A program made the translations under genes and the position numbers. The notes beneath the pieces were generated by a model. The model was given only the letters and a program-made list of their open reading frames with translations, was not told the origin of the DNA and made no database searches. Shown one piece after another: positions 41,600 to 50,388 of a stretch of DNA of 64,000 nt (the first letter of the stretch is position 1; every line of letters begins with the position of its first letter). The stretch is from Hydrogenoanaerobacterium saccharovorans (lineage in GTDB: Bacteria; Bacillota; Clostridia; Oscillospirales; Ruminococcaceae): positions 1 to 64,000 of the forward strand of contig NZ_RKRD01000003.1 of assembly GCF_003814745.1 (NCBI RefSeq). Reading direction: 5' to 3'.

Positions 41600-42711
41600 A
41601 AGCAGTGATAGTTGAAGTAAGAGGCAAACTTGCTGCGGCTCTGTCTGATGACGGCTGTATAACCAAAATCAAAAACAATAATTATGTGATTGGACAGGTG
41701 ATTGAAGTGAAAAAAACAATTAGTAAGAAAAAAAGTATCATGCCTAAAATTGCAGTAGCGGCAGCCTGTGTCATTATGCTCGGCGGTGTTGGTGCTTATG
41801 CCTATATGACGCCATCTGCTTATGTAAGTCTTGATGTCAACCCATCAATCGAATATTCGCTGAATATGTTTGACAGAGTGCTTTCTGCAAAAGCTGTTAA
41901 TGATGACGGAGCCGAAATACTAAAGCAAGTTGACTTAAAAAACATGAGCAATAAAACAATTGACGAAGCGATTAAAATGACCGTTGAGGAGATTTCTAAA
42001 GAAGGATATTTTGATGGTGAAACCGAGGGCGGTATCGTTATTACAACCTCGGGCAAAGATTTGAAAAAATCTGCGGAATTGGCAGAAAGCTTAAAAGAAA
42101 CTGCCGATGAAAAAATTAAAGAAGATGAACTGGACGTGGAAGTTGAAGCACTTGCTGTTGGCAAAGATCGTGTTGAAGAAGCCAAAGCATTGGGTGTAAC
42201 CCCCGGCAAGCTGAACTTGGTGCAAAAGCTGCAGGCAAGCGCCTCGAACCCCGAAGAAATTAACGTCAATGATTGGCTGAATAAATCGGTTAAAGAAATT
42301 ATGAAAGCAACCAAAGAAAACAAAAAAGCCAATAAAAACCAAGATGCTTCATCGGAGAGTGAATTGACTGACGAGACCAGCTCGCAAGCACAAGAAAGTT
42401 CTTCTGAAAGCTCATCGGAAGCGGATACTTCTGTAAAAACTGACACCCCAAAAAACGAAAAAGCAAATGAAAATGCCTTAAAAAACAAAAAGGCAGACGA
42501 AACCAATGCTGTACCTGAAGTTAAAAAACCAGAGAAAGTAAAAGAGGATTCTTCCAGCAGTGAGGTTTCAACAGAAATTGAAGAAGAAGTTGAAGAAGCA
42601 AGCCAAAACGAGAGTAAAAACTCCGGTAAAAAGCAGGATGAAAGCGGAGCGGTAGAGAAAGAGAAAACACCATCCGGCAACAGCAAAGGTAATTCCGGTA
42701 AAAAGCAGTAG
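41596..42711 (+). CDS. rsgI: RsgI-like membrane anti-sigma factor
   Basis: The 371-residue protein has a cytoplasmic RsgI_N domain (about 1-45), one membrane helix (about 50-72) and an extracellular domain that starts SAYVSLDVNPSIEYSLNMFDRVL, the conserved RsgI segment. The tail from about residue 245 is a low-complexity Lys/Glu/Ser-rich stretch with no carbohydrate-binding module. RsgI holds SigI inactive at the membrane until the outside domain is triggered. The 4-nt overlap with sigI is typical of the pair. Confidence 0.9.
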   Translation: MKAVIVEVRGKLAAALSDDGCITKIKNNNYVIGQVIEVKKTISKKKSIMPKIAVAAACVIMLGGVGAYAYMTPSAYVSLDVNPSIEYSLNMFDRVLSAKAVNDDGAEILKQVDLKNMSNKTIDEAIKMTVEEISKEGYFDGETEGGIVITTSGKDLKKSAELAESLKETADEKIKEDELDVEVEALAVGKDRVEEAKALGVTPGKLNLVQKLQASASNPEEINVNDWLNKSVKEIMKATKENKKANKNQDASSESELTDETSSQAQESSSESSSEADTSVKTDTPKNEKANENALKNKKADETNAVPEVKKPEKVKEDSSSSEVSTEIEEEVEEASQNESKNSGKKQDESGAVEKEKTPSGNSKGNSGKKQ

Positions 42712-42747
42712 TCTAGCCACCCAAGTTATTTTAATATGGCAATTTTA

Positions 42748-42782
42748 AAAGGGCAATCGCAGTAATATTGCGATTGCCCTTT
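42748..42782 (+). terminator. Terminator of the sigI-rsgI operon
   Basis: AAAGGGCAATCGCA (42748-42761) and TGCGATTGCCCTTT (42769-42782) form a perfect 14-bp stem with T's at the end, 36 nt after the rsgI stop. Confidence 0.88.
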
Positions 42783-42828
42783 ATATCTTTATTGCGTAAA
42801 AACCAATGGTGTTATCTTAGTAAGCCAA

Positions 42829-42857
42829 TTGTAATTTGATGGGAATTGTGCTATACT
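42829..42857 (+). promoter_or_regulatory. Sigma-A promoter of the diguanylate cyclase gene
   Basis: TTGTAA (42829-42834), 17 bp, TATACT (42852-42857). The predicted start near 42864 leaves a leader of about 235 nt before the TTG start codon at 43100. I recognise no known riboswitch in that leader. Confidence 0.65.
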
Positions 42858-43099
42858 ACATTGGTATATGCTGTTCTCACGAAGTTTTAACGTTGGTATC
42901 AGTTCATAGTTTTAAGGCTTAAGTGGGCATTAATATACTTGGCAAAATTGTAATGTTGCAGGGGCGTTTATGGCTATAAATGCTGTCGAGTTCTAATATA
43001 AACTTCGCAATAGTAGTTGGTACTCTTACAACAGATTATATATTCTATTAAAAAGTACAAGATTGAGCATCAATCAACTTTGGATGGAGGTTTTTGCCG

Positions 43100-44014
43100 T
43101 TGAACTCGACAGACCTGCAATTTTTAAAAGAATTTGTAGATAGATTTGATAAACTTTTTGATCTTATTCGGGTAGTAGACCCCGTAAAAAAACAGATTGT
43201 GCAATATCAAAATTTATCGTTTGAGGTGCTAACTTCGATTTGTTATGATTATTGGAAAAACGATGCCCATTGTGCGAACTGTGTTTCGTATCGCGCAATG
43301 AAAGAAAACGACACCTTTGTTAAAATCGAATACAATAAAGAAAAAATTTATATGGTAACTGCAAGTCCAATTACATTGAGTAACCAAACTTATGTAGTGG
43401 AAATGTTAAAAGATATTTCAGAAACAGGTATTATCCCCGATTTAAAAGGCAAGACAATTGAAGAAATAAACAACATTATAGATAAACTCAACAAAGAGGT
43501 TATTACAGACCCGCTTACCGATTTGTTTAATCGACGTTATCTCAATGAAAGGCTGCCCGTTGATTTATACGATGCTTTTAACAACCATACAAAATTGTCA
43601 TTTATCATGCTGGATATAGACTATTTTAAAATTATCAATGATACCTACGGGCATACGGCAGGAGATGTTATTTTACAAGAATTGGGTACGATTATAAAAA
43701 ACTCCATTCGAAAAAATGTGGACTGGGCAGCAAGGTATGGCGGTGAAGAATTTTTTGTTTCATTAATCGGTGCCGATAGTTTATCTGCTTATACAGTTGC
43801 CGAAAAAATTAGAAAAACAGTGGAAACAAAGAAGTTTGATTTTGCTGGAAATACAGTATCAATCACGGTGAGTGCCGGCTGCTATACAATTGGGGATCAT
43901 GAATTGACCGTAGAAGAGCTATTAGGTTATGTAGACCAAAATTTATACAGAGCAAAACAAAATGGGCGCAATATGGTAGTTGCAAACTGCCAAAAAAGCA
44001 ACACAGCAATTTGA
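43100..44014 (+). CDS. Diguanylate cyclase (GGDEF domain) with PAS-like sensor region
   Basis: The 304-residue cytoplasmic protein has an N-terminal PAS-like region (about 1-120) with a CYDYWKNDAHCANCVSYRA Cys cluster, a short coiled linker, and a GGDEF domain (about 140-295). The GGDEF part has DPLTDLFNRRYL, LDIDYFKIINDTYGH and the active site RYGGEEF. Five residues before that motif lies KNVD, where an inhibitory I-site would have RxxD, so product inhibition may be weak. No EAL domain is present. It should convert GTP to c-di-GMP, the ligand of the three riboswitches at 11.7-12.2 kb. A TTG at 43100 is chosen because GGAGG lies 9 nt upstream. Confidence 0.9.
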   Translation: MNSTDLQFLKEFVDRFDKLFDLIRVVDPVKKQIVQYQNLSFEVLTSICYDYWKNDAHCANCVSYRAMKENDTFVKIEYNKEKIYMVTASPITLSNQTYVVEMLKDISETGIIPDLKGKTIEEINNIIDKLNKEVITDPLTDLFNRRYLNERLPVDLYDAFNNHTKLSFIMLDIDYFKIINDTYGHTAGDVILQELGTIIKNSIRKNVDWAARYGGEEFFVSLIGADSLSAYTVAEKIRKTVETKKFDFAGNTVSITVSAGCYTIGDHELTVEELLGYVDQNLYRAKQNGRNMVVANCQKSNTAI

Positions 44015-44033
44015 TATGCTGTGTTGCTTTTTT
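43992..44033. terminator. Bidirectional terminator between the diguanylate cyclase and ger genes
   Basis: AAAAAAGCAACACAGCA (43992-44008) and TGCTGTGTTGCTTTTTT (44017-44033) form a perfect 17-bp stem. It overlaps the last codons of the cyclase gene and the stop of the convergent germination gene, and has A/T runs on both sides. Confidence 0.9.
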
Positions 44034-45132
44034 ATTCTTTTGCCACCAAAGTAGAATTCTTTTTAGGCTTTTTGATTAAGGTGACAACTAAGAGAAGAAA
44101 AGGTACGAAGATTTCTATTACAGGAGCATAGTACTTGTAAGGTTTCAAATATGCCATCATCTCCATTGTGCTGGAACTTGTGACGGCGGAAATCGCTATC
44201 ATCATCAAAGCTACAGGTGCTGCAAAATCTTTGTAATTTGCAACGTTAAATAAATGCGCAAACCCTTTGCATGTAACGTAGATACAGACGCACACTTTTG
44301 CAAGCCCCGATAAGATAAAATTACCTATCATTAATACTTCAATACGTGTTATAAATTCTTTAATATTTATAATTCCTACCGAGGTGTAAGACGGAAAATA
44401 CAATGACTCTAAAGTAGGCAGCCCCAACACCAGTGTATTGCGCAGCCTGCCCATTACAAGTATAACACAGCCGATTGCAGTACCCATAAGATAAACTTTA
44501 TGCGGATTGGCTTTTGATTTTAAACAAGGCATAACCGATAAAAAAAGAACAGCCTCACCAAACGGGAAAGAAATATAGTTTGTGCAATTAGATAGTATAT
44601 TACCGAAACCTGCGCCGAATATAGGCTGAATATAGCTTAAGTCCATATTGTTGATATTCAAAACGACAGTAAGAATAGTAACTATAATTACAATAGGCCC
44701 TGTTATCATAGCACCACGCGCCAATATCTCAATACCCGACTTAACTGTCCATATACAAAGCACCCCGATAAATATTGCTGCCGCATATTGGGGTGTTTCA
44801 GACAGCGAAACCACTTGAATAAACTCGGTAAAATTGCGGATAACCAGCGCGCCTAAGTGCAATGAAAAAAGTGTAAAAATGATGGTGAAAGTTGCCCCGC
44901 CTATTTTGCCGAAGCATTCGTAAAACATTTCAAACACGTTTTTATTTGGGTACAATTTATTCAGTTTTCCGTATACCAGATAGATGGGTATCAACAATAA
45001 AAATGCCAAGATGATTGAAATCCACGAATCCTGCTTTGCAATAGCAGTTCCCCCCGCAACAAATGCAGTGCCGAGAATAAAAAGTATGATAATATTAATC
45101 ATTTGTTTGGAAGATACAATTTCTTTACCCAT
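44032..45132 (-). CDS. Spore germination permease-like protein (GerAB/GerKB family)
   Basis: The 366-residue protein has about ten membrane helices and resembles GerB-type subunits of the amino acid/polyamine permease superfamily (SKQMINIIILFILGTAF at the start, IQVVSLSETPQY, FPFGEAVLFLSVMPC). In spores it sits in the inner membrane and binds the germinant. AGGTG precedes the ATG at 45132. It is the last gene of a four-gene ger operon in the order A-C-D-B. Confidence 0.9.
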   Translation of the reverse strand: MGKEIVSSKQMINIIILFILGTAFVAGGTAIAKQDSWISIILAFLLLIPIYLVYGKLNKLYPNKNVFEMFYECFGKIGGATFTIIFTLFSLHLGALVIRNFTEFIQVVSLSETPQYAAAIFIGVLCIWTVKSGIEILARGAMITGPIVIIVTILTVVLNINNMDLSYIQPIFGAGFGNILSNCTNYISFPFGEAVLFLSVMPCLKSKANPHKVYLMGTAIGCVILVMGRLRNTLVLGLPTLESLYFPSYTSVGIINIKEFITRIEVLMIGNFILSGLAKVCVCIYVTCKGFAHLFNVANYKDFAAPVALMMIAISAVTSSSTMEMMAYLKPYKYYAPVIEIFVPFLLLVVTLIKKPKKNSTLVAKE

Positions 45133-45168
45133 AAAGTTGTAACACCTCACTTTGTTATCTTTAGGTAT

Positions 45169-45381
45169 TTATTTGAGGATAGGTTCCATTATTTTTAAAA
45201 CAATTGAAGTGATGCTGGGTATTGGAATACTAAGCACCATGCATGCTTGCAGCACAAAAGATAATGTTATCATGACACAATAGATACCAAAAGTTTTGTA
45301 TTCTTTTTTTTTATAAATGGGTACTAAATCAAAAATGATAAACAGCAAGTATAAGATAAAAAAAATAAATAAAAAAAGCAA
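45169..45381 (-). CDS. Small two-helix germination receptor subunit (D-subunit-like)
   Basis: The 70-residue protein has two membrane helices (MLFLFIFFILYLLFIIFDLV and about 30-52) separated by KKKEYK. It lies between GerC-like and GerB-like genes with a 2-nt gap to the former. Two-helix D subunits are known in some Bacillus germination receptor operons, where they modulate the response. The position and topology fit, but sequence similarity could not be tested. Confidence 0.7.
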   Translation of the reverse strand: MLFLFIFFILYLLFIIFDLVPIYKKKEYKTFGIYCVMITLSFVLQACMVLSIPIPSITSIVLKIMEPILK

Positions 45382-45383
45382 GG

Positions 45384-46529
45384 TTATTCTCCAATCTTAA
45401 TATATAAGTCGGTTGTTCCGCTGCCGCGTACTTTTACTTTAGATTTAACGTTGAATTTAACGGTCTCAAATCGTTTATCCCAATTGGTGCCGTATTCTTC
45501 CCAAAGTTTTGCCTTTTTTTGCCGTATAATACTGCCCAGCCCAAAAATATCAACTTTAAATTCCTTTTGTACCTTGCGTATTACTTCTGTTAATCGTTGT
45601 TCCAATTGGGTATTAAATAACTCCTCAAACTCATGAAGTGTAATTTTTGCATCAGTATCAAACTCACTTACAGTTACAATAGGGTGTACTTCTATATTAA
45701 AGATGAGTTCCCCGTCTTTTTTTTCTGGTATTATTTGAGTTTTGTTCTCAATAATCTCTGTCGAAAAAAAAATGTTTTTTTGTTCATCAATTTTTATGGA
45801 TAAAGCTGCATTTTTAATTTTATTTTGAACAAATAGAACGCTTTTTGCATCGTCTTCATTTAAAAAACCAACCATTTTTTCTTTGTTAAAAACTGCTACA
45901 CCCGAAAGTTTACCTGTGCTTGCATTTTTACTTGTATTTACTGTTTCAAATGCGGGGGCGATTGGGCAAATACCGTCTGTCCCCAATGTGTTAACAAATT
46001 GGTAAACCTTTGTTTTGCTGGACTCAAAAAGGACTTTTTGATTTGTTTCAAGAGTATCATCCATTTCGTAAGATAAAATGGGGTTCATAATTGGCTTCAA
46101 CATCAGCAGCTCTTTCGCTGTACTGGTTTTGGATATGACAACCTCCATAGTGAGCCGTAACTCAGGGTCGCGCATAATTGTATCAAGAATTGGTACCATT
46201 TCGCTTTCTGCCATATTTTTGCTTATTATCAATACTTTACAATGCCCAAAATACAACTTTTCTGAGGTAATGGCTGCTGCTTTTCGAATGGTTTCGAATA
46301 GCGTATTTCCATCAGATTCTACCAATTCTGTTTTGACTCCTGCTTTTCCTCCGCTGGTTTCCATACTCATAATTTCTGCAGTGATGTGATATTTCTTACC
46401 GTTTTGCCCTTTGTCAATCGCAATACCCGAAACATTAGCCTGCTGATCCACCTCGGTATAATTCCAGCATCCGCAAAATAAAAGCATAAAGAGTGTTGCC
46501 ATAAAAAAAACAGATATTTTTTTTAACAC
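45384..46529 (-). CDS. Ger(x)C family spore germination lipoprotein
   Basis: The 381-residue protein has a lipoprotein signal (LFMLLFCGC, Cys about 20-21) and the family opening WNYTEVDQQANVSGIAIDKG. The C-terminal domain carries FELFNTQLEQRLTEVIRKVQKEFKVDIFGLG-like features. It is the outer-face subunit of the GerA-type germinant receptor. It starts 2 nt after the GerA-like gene stop. Confidence 0.92.
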   Translation of the reverse strand: MLKKISVFFMATLFMLLFCGCWNYTEVDQQANVSGIAIDKGQNGKKYHITAEIMSMETSGGKAGVKTELVESDGNTLFETIRKAAAITSEKLYFGHCKVLIISKNMAESEMVPILDTIMRDPELRLTMEVVISKTSTAKELLMLKPIMNPILSYEMDDTLETNQKVLFESSKTKVYQFVNTLGTDGICPIAPAFETVNTSKNASTGKLSGVAVFNKEKMVGFLNEDDAKSVLFVQNKIKNAALSIKIDEQKNIFFSTEIIENKTQIIPEKKDGELIFNIEVHPIVTVSEFDTDAKITLHEFEELFNTQLEQRLTEVIRKVQKEFKVDIFGLGSIIRQKKAKLWEEYGTNWDKRFETVKFNVKSKVKVRGSGTTDLYIKIGE

Positions 46530-46531
46530 AT

Positions 46532-48064
46532 TCAGTTATCTCCATTCTCAGAGCTTCGTATATTGTTTTTTTGTTCGAACAAGGGCCTTGTTTTCATCAA
46601 CCACCACGGTGCTCGTATAAAATTATCTTTCATTGCCTGGCTGTTATAAGATGTGATTTGCGAGGTGTATTCCACACCGAAAGATCTTACGTTCATCAAG
46701 TGTATCAATACCCCAATCAAGCCGAAAAAGTAACCGTAAAATCCCAGTATTCCGGTTAAGATAAGCAAAGTGTACCTTAACAAAATACTTGCCCCTTTAA
46801 TCACCGGGTTGATAAGCCCTGTAATAGCTGTAATTGCCACAATAATAACCATAGGTGCACTAACAAATTTGGCTTCAACTGCAGCCTGGCCGATTACCAA
46901 TGCGCCTACCACACTTAATGCCTGCCCAATATTGGATGGCATGCGGATGCCGGTTTCTCTGATAAGTTCGAATACAAAAAGCATGACTACACACTCAACA
47001 AAAGTTGGCAGCGGCACACCCTGATGCGATTCTGCCACACTTAATGCCAAGGAGGTTGGAATCATTTCTCGGTGATAGGTGGTTAGAGCTACATAAATTG
47101 CAGGTACACTGATGGAGATAAAGAACCCTAAAATTCTTAACATTCTGCCAAAAGATGCAAAAAAGAAATTTAGGTAATAATCATCGGCCGACTGAAAGTT
47201 TTCAATAAACAAAAAAGGCAATGTTAACACCATCGGTGTGCCGTCTAAAATCAGTGCGATACGCCCTTCGAGCAATTTGGCTGCAACAACGTCGGGTTTT
47301 TCGGTTACACCGATTGTTTTGTAAGGGCATGTTGGCGAATCTTTAATATATTCTGAGATATAGTTGGTATCTATTACGCCGTCGATTTTTATTTTACTTA
47401 GCCTTTGGTCGAGTTCCTTCAGTATTTTTTTATCAACCAAGCTATTGAGATAACAAATGCATGCCTGCGTGTTGGATCTTGTACCGAAAGTTTTAAATTT
47501 AAACTTCAAGTCGCTTGTACGCAGCTTTCTGCGTATCAGTGAGAGATTAATCATAATGGATTCTGTAAAGCCCTCGCGCGGTCCTCTTAAAGCCTTTTCG
47601 GTGTCCGGTTCTGTTACTGCGCGCATCAGCCAACCCTTTGTGCTGATAATAAGGGCTCCGCAAGCACCATCTGCAAACAAAACAGTATCGCCGTAAAGGA
47701 TGGCTTCGACAATGTCGTTAAAGCTATCTGTATTTTTTACATCGTTTGAAACGATTACCTGTGTTTGAATTTGTTCCAATAGCTTGTTGGATGGACATAA
47801 AATATTGTTCGCTATAATCGGTAAGATGATATTTTCGTTGACTATTTCGTTATTGACCATTCCGTCTATAAAAAAAATGCAACATTTTACACCAATTTGG
47901 TTTTGGTTTGCAAATTGTCTGATTACCAATGTATCATCATCTTTAAAGACATTTTCTATGGTTTTGATATTTGAGTCTAAGTTTTTTTCAAACGATAGTT
48001 GATTCAAATCAATAGTGCCGTCTTTTTGAGGGAGTATTGATTCGTTGTTTTTAGTAGCAGACAT
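46532..48064 (-). CDS. GerA-type spore germination protein
   Basis: The 510-residue protein has a cytoplasmic N-terminal domain (about 1-240, including GDTVLFADG and EPDTEKALRGPREGFTESI) and a C-terminal membrane domain of about five helices (GRIALILDGTPMVLTLPFLF, LPTFVECVVMLFVFELIRE, PVIKGASILLRYTLLILTGILG). GerA proteins form the channel of germinant receptors. The ATG at 48064 has AAAGGAGG at good spacing, so the frame's upstream Met is not used. First gene of the ger operon. Confidence 0.94.
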   Translation of the reverse strand: MSATKNNESILPQKDGTIDLNQLSFEKNLDSNIKTIENVFKDDDTLVIRQFANQNQIGVKCCIFFIDGMVNNEIVNENIILPIIANNILCPSNKLLEQIQTQVIVSNDVKNTDSFNDIVEAILYGDTVLFADGACGALIISTKGWLMRAVTEPDTEKALRGPREGFTESIMINLSLIRRKLRTSDLKFKFKTFGTRSNTQACICYLNSLVDKKILKELDQRLSKIKIDGVIDTNYISEYIKDSPTCPYKTIGVTEKPDVVAAKLLEGRIALILDGTPMVLTLPFLFIENFQSADDYYLNFFFASFGRMLRILGFFISISVPAIYVALTTYHREMIPTSLALSVAESHQGVPLPTFVECVVMLFVFELIRETGIRMPSNIGQALSVVGALVIGQAAVEAKFVSAPMVIIVAITAITGLINPVIKGASILLRYTLLILTGILGFYGYFFGLIGVLIHLMNVRSFGVEYTSQITSYNSQAMKDNFIRAPWWLMKTRPLFEQKNNIRSSENGDN

Positions 48065-48159
48065 GTTCAAACCTCCTTTTTCCATACTTAATAGTATTAT
48101 TTACCAAAATATTTTACATAATCATAGAAATTCAAATATTTTACAATAAATTAAAAAAG

Positions 48160-48186
48160 GACTGATGCAGTACTACTGCATCAGTC
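48160..48186 (-). terminator. Terminator of the hemerythrin gene
   Basis: GACTGATGCAGT (48160-48171) and ACTGCATCAGTC (48175-48186) form a perfect 12-bp stem. On the minus strand it is followed by CTTTTTT. It lies 30 nt past the stop at 48217. Confidence 0.88.
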
Positions 48187-48216
48187 TTTAATGGATTGCA
48201 TTTTAAGGGTTAAATC

Positions 48217-48624
48217 TTAATGTTTAAGGCTTTTTGCATAAACACCAATTTTTTTATCTTGCGTAGAAATGTGCTGAACCAGCCAATCAACTACCATTTG
48301 GTTCGCATTGATAATCACGACGATGTTACCGCCGGATTGCTCATAGTCTTTCTTCAATTTATCCAATTTTGCGATAAAATCGGTATGTAATTTTTTTTGT
48401 ACTTGATATTCGGGATAGTTAATTTGCTGCATGTATTTTTCTTCGTCACGAAAATGCAATTTTGTATAATCGTCTAAAAATGCAAGCATTTGAGAAATAA
48501 AATCGCGCGCCTTACCGCTTTTACCGGCCTCAAACAGTTGATTTGCTTTTTCAAACCATATGATATGCTGCTTGTCAATTGCTTCTACACCAACCGATAA
48601 ATCCGGCGTCCAACCTGTTGCCAT
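48217..48624 (-). CDS. Bacteriohemerythrin
   Basis: The 135-residue four-helix protein carries the diiron ligands of hemerythrin: VEAIDKQHIIWFEKANQL (first His), FLDDYTKLHFRDEEKYM (His and Glu), then KKLHTDFIAKLDKL and VVDWLVQHISTQDKKIG (last His and Asp). It binds O2 at a non-haem diiron site. In anaerobes it is thought to sense or sequester oxygen. The ATG at 48624 follows AAGGTGG and gives the standard size. It is encoded near a thioredoxin-reductase-like gene. Confidence 0.93.
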   Translation of the reverse strand: MATGWTPDLSVGVEAIDKQHIIWFEKANQLFEAGKSGKARDFISQMLAFLDDYTKLHFRDEEKYMQQINYPEYQVQKKLHTDFIAKLDKLKKDYEQSGGNIVVIINANQMVVDWLVQHISTQDKKIGVYAKSLKH

Positions 48625-48825
48625 AAAGATAGCCACCTTTTTAAAATAATTTGTTAAGTCCATTATATGCCGATTTAGTATAGAATGCAATGCTTTGGAT
48701 AGAGATACTTTTACAAAAAACGACAAGGTACAAAAAACGGAATGAATCCAGAGTTTTTGTGCATATACTGGATTTTGAAACCTGAGTGGCTGAGTGGCAT
48801 AAGTTATAGGATGGAGGTGATAAGC

Positions 48826-49038
48826 GTGGATTTAAGAAATAATCAAATAACCATTGGAGAGCTTCTTTTAAACCCCAAGGCAAAAATGATTGCAAGAAGA
48901 GAATTTTTAGCGTTGATGAACCCATTCATGCTGAGTATGGCCAAAAACATGACGTTGGAGCAGGCGCTGAAATATGCCGAAAAAGAAATACCACAAAATA
49001 AAATTAACAGAATCATTGCAGAATTAAAAGCAATTTAA
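48826..49038 (+). CDS. Small helical protein of unknown function (70 aa)
   Basis: A GTG at 48826 preceded by GGAGGTGAT begins a 70-residue protein: VDLRNNQITIGELLLNPKAK, then REFLALMNPFMLSMAKNMTLEQALKYAEKEIPQNKI. It is Met- and Ala-rich, amphipathic and has no signal or zinc motif. I recognise no family. The strong ribosome binding site and protein-like composition support a real gene. Confidence 0.65.
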   Translation: MDLRNNQITIGELLLNPKAKMIARREFLALMNPFMLSMAKNMTLEQALKYAEKEIPQNKINRIIAELKAI

Positions 49039-49047
49039 ATTTGCAAT

Positions 49048-49959
49048 TTATTCCGGCAAAACATTAATGTAATTTGCAGCCTGAAATGCCGCAACCGCCC
49101 CATCTGCTGCTGCGGTAATAATCTGCCGCAGCAGTTTTGTTCGGCTGTCGCCCGCGACGAAAACACCAAGCACACCGGTAGTGCAGCTTTCGTCAGCCAC
49201 AATGTACCCTTTTTCATCCAGCGTAAGGCAGGAGAATATTTGGTTATCGGGTATTAAGCCGATTGCAATAAATACTGCTTCCACCAATAGTTCAGCGTAT
49301 TTTCCTGTAGCCGAATCGTGCACAGTTACAGAAGACACTTTGTTGTCTCCGCTGATTTTGTGAACCGTGGTTTTATATAAAATGGTGATATTTGGCCGTT
49401 TCAATACGGCATCAATCATCACTTTTTCACCTCGAAAAGCATCGCTGCGGTGGATGATATAGACCTTTTCGCACAAGTTGGATAAAAACAGAGCATCTTC
49501 GAGAGCGGTATTTCCGCCCCCCACAACAGCAACGGTTTTACCGCGGAAGAACGCGCCGTCGCATGTAGCGCAATAAGATACCCCCCTGCCGGTGAATTCT
49601 TCTTCTCCGGGGCAATCGAGTGTACGGCGTTTTACACCATTTGCAATAATTACAGCTTTTGCCGAATAAGTGTTCTCGGTAGTGGTTACCGTTTTAACAG
49701 GTTCGTTAAGATTTACAGAAAGAACCTCTTCAAAGCGGATATCCGCCCCTTGGTTGACTGCTTGCTGGTAGATGTTATTTGCGAGGTCTACTCCCGAAAT
49801 TTTTTCAATTGAGGGGTAATTCTCAACGTCACTGGTAAGGGCAATTTGCCCCCCATACATATATTTTTCAAATACAAGTACACTTAGCCCTGCCCTTATG
49901 GCATAAACGGCAGCAGTCAAACCGGCACATCCTGCACCAACAATAATTACATCTATCAT
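49048..49959 (-). CDS. trxB: Thioredoxin-disulfide reductase-like flavoprotein
   Basis: The 303-residue protein has an FAD-binding GAGCAGLTAA motif at the N-terminus, the redox-active CATC at about 133-136 (YCATCDGAFF), an NAD(P)-binding VVGGGNTALEDA segment and the C-terminal GVFVAGDSR FAD motif. It transfers electrons to thioredoxin or a glutaredoxin-like partner. The ATG at 49959 follows GGAGGT at 7 nt. No thioredoxin gene is adjacent. Confidence 0.92.
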   Translation of the reverse strand: MIDVIIVGAGCAGLTAAVYAIRAGLSVLVFEKYMYGGQIALTSDVENYPSIEKISGVDLANNIYQQAVNQGADIRFEEVLSVNLNEPVKTVTTTENTYSAKAVIIANGVKRRTLDCPGEEEFTGRGVSYCATCDGAFFRGKTVAVVGGGNTALEDALFLSNLCEKVYIIHRSDAFRGEKVMIDAVLKRPNITILYKTTVHKISGDNKVSSVTVHDSATGKYAELLVEAVFIAIGLIPDNQIFSCLTLDEKGYIVADESCTTGVLGVFVAGDSRTKLLRQIITAAADGAVAAFQAANYINVLPE

Positions 49960-50388
49960 CACAGATACCTCCATATAAAAAATCATAATACTCTAATTAT
50001 GTCTACATTCAATATACTCATATTTCTGAAAAAAAACAAGAGCATCTTTTAAAATTAAACAGATGCACTTTCTGCCGGTGTAAATAGTTCTACAAAATTC
50101 AAATCAAAAAAACGAATGGCAGCAGCTAGCAAAGCAAAAATACTTGCAGTATGATTAAGCCCACTTGAACATGATGATATACAATTACTTTGAGGCTGAC
50201 TAGCGTTTTGCTTAGACTGATTGTAGAAAAAAGTAAGAGACGTTAAAATAATCAAGCTTGATACCCAACGGATGGGGAACACATCCGGCAGGCACTCGCA
50301 GCTTTCTTCAGAAGCTAATTGGCAGAGTAATTGCTGCTTTTGAACGTTAAACTATAAATGGTTAGCAATATTGCGGCAATTAGTATGA
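49960..50388. other. Intergenic region, no supported gene
   Basis: About 430 bp with only a minus-strand GTG frame (50055-50282) that lacks a ribosome binding site and shows no motif. An AT-rich promoter zone for the reductase gene is expected near 49990. Confidence 0.4.

Noticed and set aside
41820..42686. Long Ser/Phe-rich ORF opposite the RsgI-like gene
   Set aside because: It is the mirror of the Lys/Glu/Ser-rich low-complexity tail of RsgI, which leaves few stops on the other strand.
50055..50282. 75-codon minus-strand ORF
   Set aside because: GTG start without ribosome binding site, no motif, and no neighbour in operon arrangement.
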